Of a DNA stretch of 46,994 bases, positions 43,405-46,994 are shown one piece after another. The first letter of the stretch is position 1. Every line of letters begins with the position of its first letter. The notes under the pieces are model-generated. The model was given only the letters and a program-made list of their open reading frames with translations, was not told the DNA's origin and did not search any database. This DNA is from Hyphomicrobiales bacterium (lineage in GTDB: Bacteria; Pseudomonadota; Alphaproteobacteria; Rhizobiales; CAJQND01), in contig JANQOW010000096.1 in assembly GCA_028285595.1 (NCBI GenBank), positions 1 to 46,994 on the forward strand. Direction: 5' to 3'. Both the position numbers and the translations under genes were made by a program.

Positions 43405-43603
43405 GGCACGCCTCCTTTCACACCTGTCCGGTATCCGCGCCCTCGGACGGAAAAGAGGGTCAATGAGAGATCAGTCAACGTTCAGGTGGGCTTTGCCCTT
43501 CCCGCGGATCGGCTGCGTCCTGATGCGCGCGAGGATGATAGCACACACACAGCTTCGCCCGAAAGTGCCGGACCTCGGGGTCTTTACACCCCTGAAACGA
43601 AAT

Positions 43604-43629
43604 CAGCCGGAACGCGGACGTTCCGGCTG
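43604..43629 (-). terminator. Hairpin terminator after the Cys-rich secreted protein gene
   Basis: Perfect 11-bp stem cagccggaacg / cgttccggctg with a four-base loop. On the minus strand it is followed by atttcgttt. It lies 28 bases after the stop of the small secreted protein. Confidence 0.75.
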
Positions 43630-43656
43630 AAGTTCGTGACGAAAAACCAAACGGTC

Positions 43657-44001
43657 TTAGTAGTACCTGGGCTTCCGATAGCGCTTACGATAGCGCTTGT
43701 GCCGCGGGCAGTAATCCCGGTAGGCGTAATCGATGCACCACTTCCGGCAACCGCCGTAGAAGTCCCACCCACAGCAGTAACGGCTTCTGGCGTAGCGCCG
43801 CTGATAGCACCGGTGACGCGCAGGCATCAGGTAGTCCAACATTGCCCCTGAGGTAATGGCCCGCTTATCAACAACTGTCTCTTCGGCAACCGTCGGCTCC
43901 GTGGTGTTCAGCGGGGTGGCATGCGCGGCGCTCATCAAGCCGATACATGCCAGCACTGCAAAGATTATCCGCAGTGCAGATTTTGGTAGTTCAATTCTCA
44001 T
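43657..44001 (-). CDS. Small secreted Cys/Tyr/Arg-rich protein
   Basis: 114 residues from ATG 44001. A signal peptide (LRIIFAVLACIGLMSAAHA) is followed by an acidic/Thr stretch and then a strongly basic part rich in Tyr, Arg and Cys: RHRCYQRRYARSRYCCGW, GGCRKWC, DYCPRHKRYRKRYRKPRYY. Six cysteines suggest disulfides in the periplasm or outside. I do not recognise a family. Cationic small proteins like this may bind envelope polymers or nucleic acid, but that is a guess. A single-gene unit closed by a terminator. Confidence 0.75.
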   Translation of the reverse strand: MRIELPKSALRIIFAVLACIGLMSAAHATPLNTTEPTVAEETVVDKRAITSGAMLDYLMPARHRCYQRRYARSRYCCGWDFYGGCRKWCIDYAYRDYCPRHKRYRKRYRKPRYY

Positions 44002-44221
44002 CACTTCGTTCCATTCGATTCAGTGAATAACCCCCAAGATGAAATCGCGACTCGATCATCTTTGCTGAATTTATTGTGATTGCCAAGCCTCCGGCGGTAG
44101 AAATTTGCCCAAATGCTTGGTTTTTTTGGGAAACAGAGAACCTCGATCAGGAAAATAGGCAGAAAAATACACCTTGTGCGCTTGGTCTATCTTAAGATGC
44201 AACCCACGCAATCACGCGAGA

Positions 44222-45094
44222 TCACGCGCCGTTGAAGTGCACCACGCCTTGCCCCGAGATGTCGTAACCGGAAAGCTCACTGGCTCGCGCCCGGAACACG
44301 TCGCTGTCGCAGAACTGCCAGAAGCGTTGCCATGCTGGTTCAAACCAAGCCCTCCGGTCCACCAGGAGATCGAACCGTTCTTCCAAAATAGGAACGAACC
44401 GCAATCTGTGGGTCGCCGCCACTGAGGCAAGACCGAACGCCACATCCGCCTTGCCCTCCAGCAGAGCCAGTGCGGCATCCACTTCGGTTCGGGCAGGCTC
44501 GGTCAGGGTCAGTTGATCGGCACCAACCCGGCTCACCTCCAACAGGTCCAAAAGCAGCCTTTGCGCTCCGGCGCTGGCTTGGCGTGGCACCAACCGAAGT
44601 CCCGGCAGATCGCTCAAGCCTGCCACAGTGCGCGAGATCTCTGGGCTTAAGATCAGACCCCTCCGGCGTTTGGTCCACTCCACCAGCACCACCGGTTCTT
44701 GCGCGCAAGCACGTTCCACCGCATCCAGATTCCAGCCATGGCCCTCGCTGTCCTTGATGTGGAGGCCCGTGGCCATCCCCTCGCGCTGGCAAAAGCGCTC
44801 AAGCCCATCGGCGCTGCCATCGAACAAGGTGGCCAGTCCGCATTCCGACTGCCGTAAAGCCCATTCCAGGAGCGGATCATGGCTGCCCAGAAACACCGCC
44901 GGACGCTGTGTGGCGCTTGAAGGCTCCGCACTTGAATGCTGAGCCAGGAAGGCACGCACCGCGTCTTCGGGGAACAGCAGTTTTCCGGTCGCCCGTGAGC
45001 ACGCCAGGGCCCCCGATGAGGCAAGGTCATACACCTTGCGCTCTTTCAGGCGGAGCAGTTGGGCCACTTCCCGGGTGGTAAGATATTCCGGCAT
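44222..45094 (-). CDS. HTH regulator with periplasmic-binding-like domain (ModE/PBP type)
   Basis: 290 residues. The N-terminal domain PEYLTTREVAQLLRLKERKVYDLASSG is a MerR/excisionase-type helix-turn-helix (HTH_17). The rest (about 65-290) resembles the PBP_like domain related to molybdate-type binding proteins: FLGSHDPLLEWAL, GSADGLERFCQREGMATGLHIKD, EWTKRRRGLIL, GLRLVPRQASAGAQRLL and ALLEGKADVAFGL. It is thus a one-component sensor for a small oxyanion or organic ligand. No transporter lies beside it. It diverges from the TetR gene across a region holding a long palindrome that ends at the TetR start. Confidence 0.85.
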   Translation of the reverse strand: MPEYLTTREVAQLLRLKERKVYDLASSGALACSRATGKLLFPEDAVRAFLAQHSSAEPSSATQRPAVFLGSHDPLLEWALRQSECGLATLFDGSADGLERFCQREGMATGLHIKDSEGHGWNLDAVERACAQEPVVLVEWTKRRRGLILSPEISRTVAGLSDLPGLRLVPRQASAGAQRLLLDLLEVSRVGADQLTLTEPARTEVDAALALLEGKADVAFGLASVAATHRLRFVPILEERFDLLVDRRAWFEPAWQRFWQFCDSDVFRARASELSGYDISGQGVVHFNGA

Positions 45095-45160
45095 GGCCAA
45101 GCTGTGGCAGAATTAGCCGCGCGCGGCAAGGCAGGAGCTGGGTGCAATTTTGAACAAACA

Positions 45161-45198
45161 TCTTTCATACATACCAACTGTATGGTATGCATGAAAGA
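45161..45198. promoter_or_regulatory. 38-bp palindromic operator at the tetR start
   Basis: Arms of 16 bases (tctttcatacatacca and its complement) match at 15 of 16 positions around a six-base centre; the inner atacca/tggtat is perfect. The right arm ends on the A of the TetR ATG, so binding would block transcription or initiation. Autorepression is the natural reading. Confidence 0.85.
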
Positions 45199-45857
45199 TG
45201 CCAAGACCAACCAAACTCCACCCCGAACGGGGAAATGCGCGCATTCGGCTGCTAGAGGCTGCGCGGGATGTCATTCGCCGGCAGGGATTTGCCGCTACAA
45301 CCGTCGATGACCTGTGTGCTGAAGCCGGGGTGACAAAAGGCGCATTCTTCCATCATTTCAAAAGCAAAGAGGACTTGGGCGTCGCAGCCGCGGAGTTTTG
45401 GGCTGAGACCACCTCTGAATTGTTCCAATCTGCGCCCTACCACGCGCATGACGATCCGCTTGAACGCGTCCTGGCCTATATTGATTTTCGCAAATCCATA
45501 ATCGTCGGAGAGATTGCCGAATGGACCTGCCTTGTGGGCACCATGACCCAGGAGGTTTACGGAGCCCATCCCGCTATTCGCGAAGCCTGCGCAGCCAGTC
45601 TCTTTGATCACGCTGCAACTCTTGAGCCGGACATTGCCGAGGCCATGCGTAACCACAACTTAAGTTGCGAATGGACCGCTGCCAGCCTCGCAAAACTAAC
45701 CCAGGTGGTGCTTCAAGGCGCGTTCATTCTGGCTAAGGCAAGCGGCGACAAATCCGAAGCGCTGGACAGCATCGATCACCTCAAGCGCTACGTGCAGCTC
45801 CTGTTCAACAATCCAGAAGATCCACAAAGTGACAGTGCTCAAGCTCGGCACCAATAG
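45198..45857 (+). CDS. TetR-family transcriptional regulator
   Basis: 219 residues. The N-terminal HTH is typical: ARIRLLEAARDVIRRQGFAATTVDDLCAEAGVTKGAFFHHFKSKEDL. The C-terminal ligand domain (about 65-200) includes AYIDFRKSIIVGEIAEWTCLVGTMTQEVY, like the YcdC/AcrR-type TetR_C groups. Its own start lies in a 38-bp palindrome. It is followed after 15 bases by a VOC-family gene, the likely regulated partner. Inducer unknown. Confidence 0.93.
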   Translation: MPRPTKLHPERGNARIRLLEAARDVIRRQGFAATTVDDLCAEAGVTKGAFFHHFKSKEDLGVAAAEFWAETTSELFQSAPYHAHDDPLERVLAYIDFRKSIIVGEIAEWTCLVGTMTQEVYGAHPAIREACAASLFDHAATLEPDIAEAMRNHNLSCEWTAASLAKLTQVVLQGAFILAKASGDKSEALDSIDHLKRYVQLLFNNPEDPQSDSAQARHQ

Positions 45858-45872
45858 GGAGGAAGCTGAACA

Positions 45873-46346
45873 ATGAGTGGATTGAAGAAGAAGGTGCGGA
45901 CCTGCCTTTTTCTGAAGGCCGCTGCACGTGAAGCCGCCCATTTCTATGTTTCCGTCGTGCCAGGTAGTGAGATCGAAGCAGAGTTCGGCGCGGCCCCGGA
46001 CGGCTCTCCGCTCGTGGTGGAGTTCACGCTCGCCGGCGCGCCTTACATGACCTTGAACGGTAATCCGGAACCCACCTCAAGCTATCTATCGTCCATTTCC
46101 GTGCTCACCGAAGATCAGGCCGAGACAGACGATCTTTGGAGCAAACTGCTGACCGATGACGGCGAAGAAGGGCAATGCGGTTGGCTTAAGGACCGCTTCG
46201 GCGTTTATTGGCAGATCGTTCCCAAGGCGCTGCCGGAACTCATGCACACAGGCGACCCGGCAGTCGCAAGCCGGGTAACCAACGCGCTCATGCAGATGCA
46301 GAAGATCGATGTTGCCAAGCTCCGCGCCGCCGCGGATGGTGTGTGA
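45873..46346 (+). CDS. VOC-family protein (PhnB-like)
   Basis: 157 residues of the PhnB/3-dmu-9_3-mt type: VRTCLFLKAAAREAAHFYVSVVPGSEI, VEFTLAGAPYMTLNG, ISVLTEDQAETDDLWSKLL, CGWLKDRFGVYWQIVPKALPELM and the terminal ALMQMQKIDVAKLRAA. VOC proteins bind metals or small ligands in a paired beta-alpha-beta fold; this subgroup lacks a known reaction. AGGAAG precedes ATG 45873. It shares a transcript with TetR. Confidence 0.9.
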   Translation: MSGLKKKVRTCLFLKAAAREAAHFYVSVVPGSEIEAEFGAAPDGSPLVVEFTLAGAPYMTLNGNPEPTSSYLSSISVLTEDQAETDDLWSKLLTDDGEEGQCGWLKDRFGVYWQIVPKALPELMHTGDPAVASRVTNALMQMQKIDVAKLRAAADGV

Positions 46347-46370
46347 GGGTTCACCGCCGTTCTAGACGGC

Positions 46371-46404
46371 CAAAACGAAAGGGCCGCCCCTAGAGACGGC
46401 CCTT
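46371..46404 (-). terminator. Intrinsic terminator of xsc
   Basis: On the minus strand an 8-bp stem aagggccg / cggccctt with a ten-base loop is followed by ttcgtttt, 28 bases after the xsc stop. Confidence 0.8.
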
Positions 46405-46431
46405 CCGCAGGTCCCCGCTCACCCGAAGAGG

Positions 46432-46994
46432 TTAGAGCGCACCGGCTTGCGGGCGCATATCGGCTGGGTTGATGCCGGCCACTTCAACCGGCTTCTTCAT
46501 CGCATCGCGGCGGAACGGCTCGCCCAGCTCCTGGTTCAAGATGACCTCAATAAAGGTGGTCACCCCATCGTCTTGCGCCTTGCAGGCTTCTTCAAGCGCA
46601 GAAGACAATTCGGCCTGCGTATTCACGGTGACACCTTTAAGACCGCAGCCGTCAGCCACCTTCGCGTAGGACAGGTGCGGATCGAGTTCCGTGCCGACGA
46701 AATTGTCCTCGTACCACAAGGTGGTGTTCCGCTTCTCTGCGCCCCACTGATAGTTCCGGAAGATCACCATGGTGATTGCCGGCCATTCTTCACGGCCAAT
46801 CGAGCTCATCTCGCTCATGGAGATCCCGAAAGCACCGTCACCGGCAAAGCCAACGACCGGCACATCGGGGCAACCGATCTTCGCGCCGATAATGGCCGGG
46901 AAGCCGTAACCGCACGGGCCAAAGAGGCCAGGCGCCAGATACTTCCGTGCCTTTTCGAAAGCCGGATAGGCGTTGCCGATGGCGCAGTTGTTGC
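46432..46994 (-). CDS. xsc: Sulfoacetaldehyde acetyltransferase (C-terminal part, runs off window)
   Basis: About 187 C-terminal residues of a thiamine-diphosphate enzyme; the 5' part is beyond 46994. The ThDP motif begins at GDGAFGISMSEMSSIGREEWP and ends at FRNYQWG. The stretch VILNQELGEPFRRDAMKKPVEVAGI is characteristic of Xsc, which converts sulfoacetaldehyde and phosphate to acetyl phosphate and sulfite in taurine or other C2-sulfonate breakdown. Frame is open to the edge, with no internal start needed. Neighbouring sulfonate genes may lie outside. Confidence 0.9.
   Translation of the reverse strand, partial: NNCAIGNAYPAFEKARKYLAPGLFGPCGYGFPAIIGAKIGCPDVPVVGFAGDGAFGISMSEMSSIGREEWPAITMVIFRNYQWGAEKRNTTLWYEDNFVGTELDPHLSYAKVADGCGLKGVTVNTQAELSSALEEACKAQDDGVTTFIEVILNQELGEPFRRDAMKKPVEVAGINPADMRPQAGAL

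Noticed and set aside
44082..44128. ccaagc ... gcttgg followed by seven T as a plus-strand terminator
   Set aside because: The loop is long, the stem short, and no plus-strand gene ends before it.
46356..46370. gccgt-tctag-acggc hairpin as a terminator for the VOC gene
   Set aside because: Short stem and no T run on the plus strand; the neighbouring minus-strand xsc terminator is much stronger.

Overview
The window is GC-rich chromosomal DNA from an alphaproteobacterium, most like the Hyphomicrobiales (Rhizobiales) or relatives. Supporting signs are a MucR/Ros single-zinc-finger regulator, an lptD-surA-pdxA-rsmA run, an rpsF-rpsR-DUF2232-rplI ribosomal operon, a BKACE/lambda-crystallin-type dehydrogenase operon and an Xsc-type sulfoacetaldehyde acetyltransferase. 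I see no rRNA, tRNA, CRISPR array, integrase or transposase. Species cannot be fixed from sequence reading alone.

Layout. 1-2.2 kb: PAS protein, MucR regulator, a 515-base AT-rich gap with tandem repeats, and an L,D-transpeptidase with a clear terminator. 2.2-7.4 kb: a coupled minus-strand trio (holC, methyltransferase, 59-aa DUF1737 protein), then a plus-strand alcohol dehydrogenase and EamA exporter that separate holC from pepA, with a REP-like element between. 7.7-14.1 kb: lptD, surA, pdxA, rsmA and an MFS transporter. 14.1-16.9 kb: rpsF-rpsR-DUF2232-rplI on the minus strand behind a good promoter and a long leader. 17-19.4 kb: ompW divergent from an FNR-like regulator with an FNR-type site between them, then a glutamine amidotransferase.

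19.4-27.4 kb: a seven-gene minus-strand catabolic operon (polyamine-type ABC importer, CryL1-type dehydrogenase, BKACE condensing/cleaving enzyme, SDR) divergent from a metal-ligand-less M24 protein. Together these look like uptake and breakdown of a small, probably cationic, beta-hydroxy compound such as carnitine; the substrate is not proven. 27.4-30.3 kb: aldo/keto reductase, PCu(A)C copper chaperone and two small secreted proteins. 30.3-33.2 kb: an ABC-3 metal importer preceded by a 45-aa membrane peptide and a well-formed cobalamin riboswitch, which points to cobalt (or a B12-linked metal) rather than plain zinc. 33.3-36.4 kb: a second M24 paralogue coupled to a class III aminotransferase, then a DOPA-dioxygenase-family protein.

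36.5-47 kb: thioredoxin-like protein, a homocysteine S-methyltransferase behind a promoter overlapped by a perfect palindrome, a PhnD-like protein without signal peptide next to an enolase-superfamily enzyme, an MFS transporter, an ankyrin protein, a Cys/Tyr/Arg-rich secreted protein, a HTH-PBP regulator divergent from a TetR-VOC pair with a 38-bp operator, and the 3' part of xsc running off the right edge. The strongest leads are the riboswitch-metal transporter unit, the BKACE operon, the paired unusual M24 proteins (one apparently using a CTG start), and several readable regulator/operator pairs.
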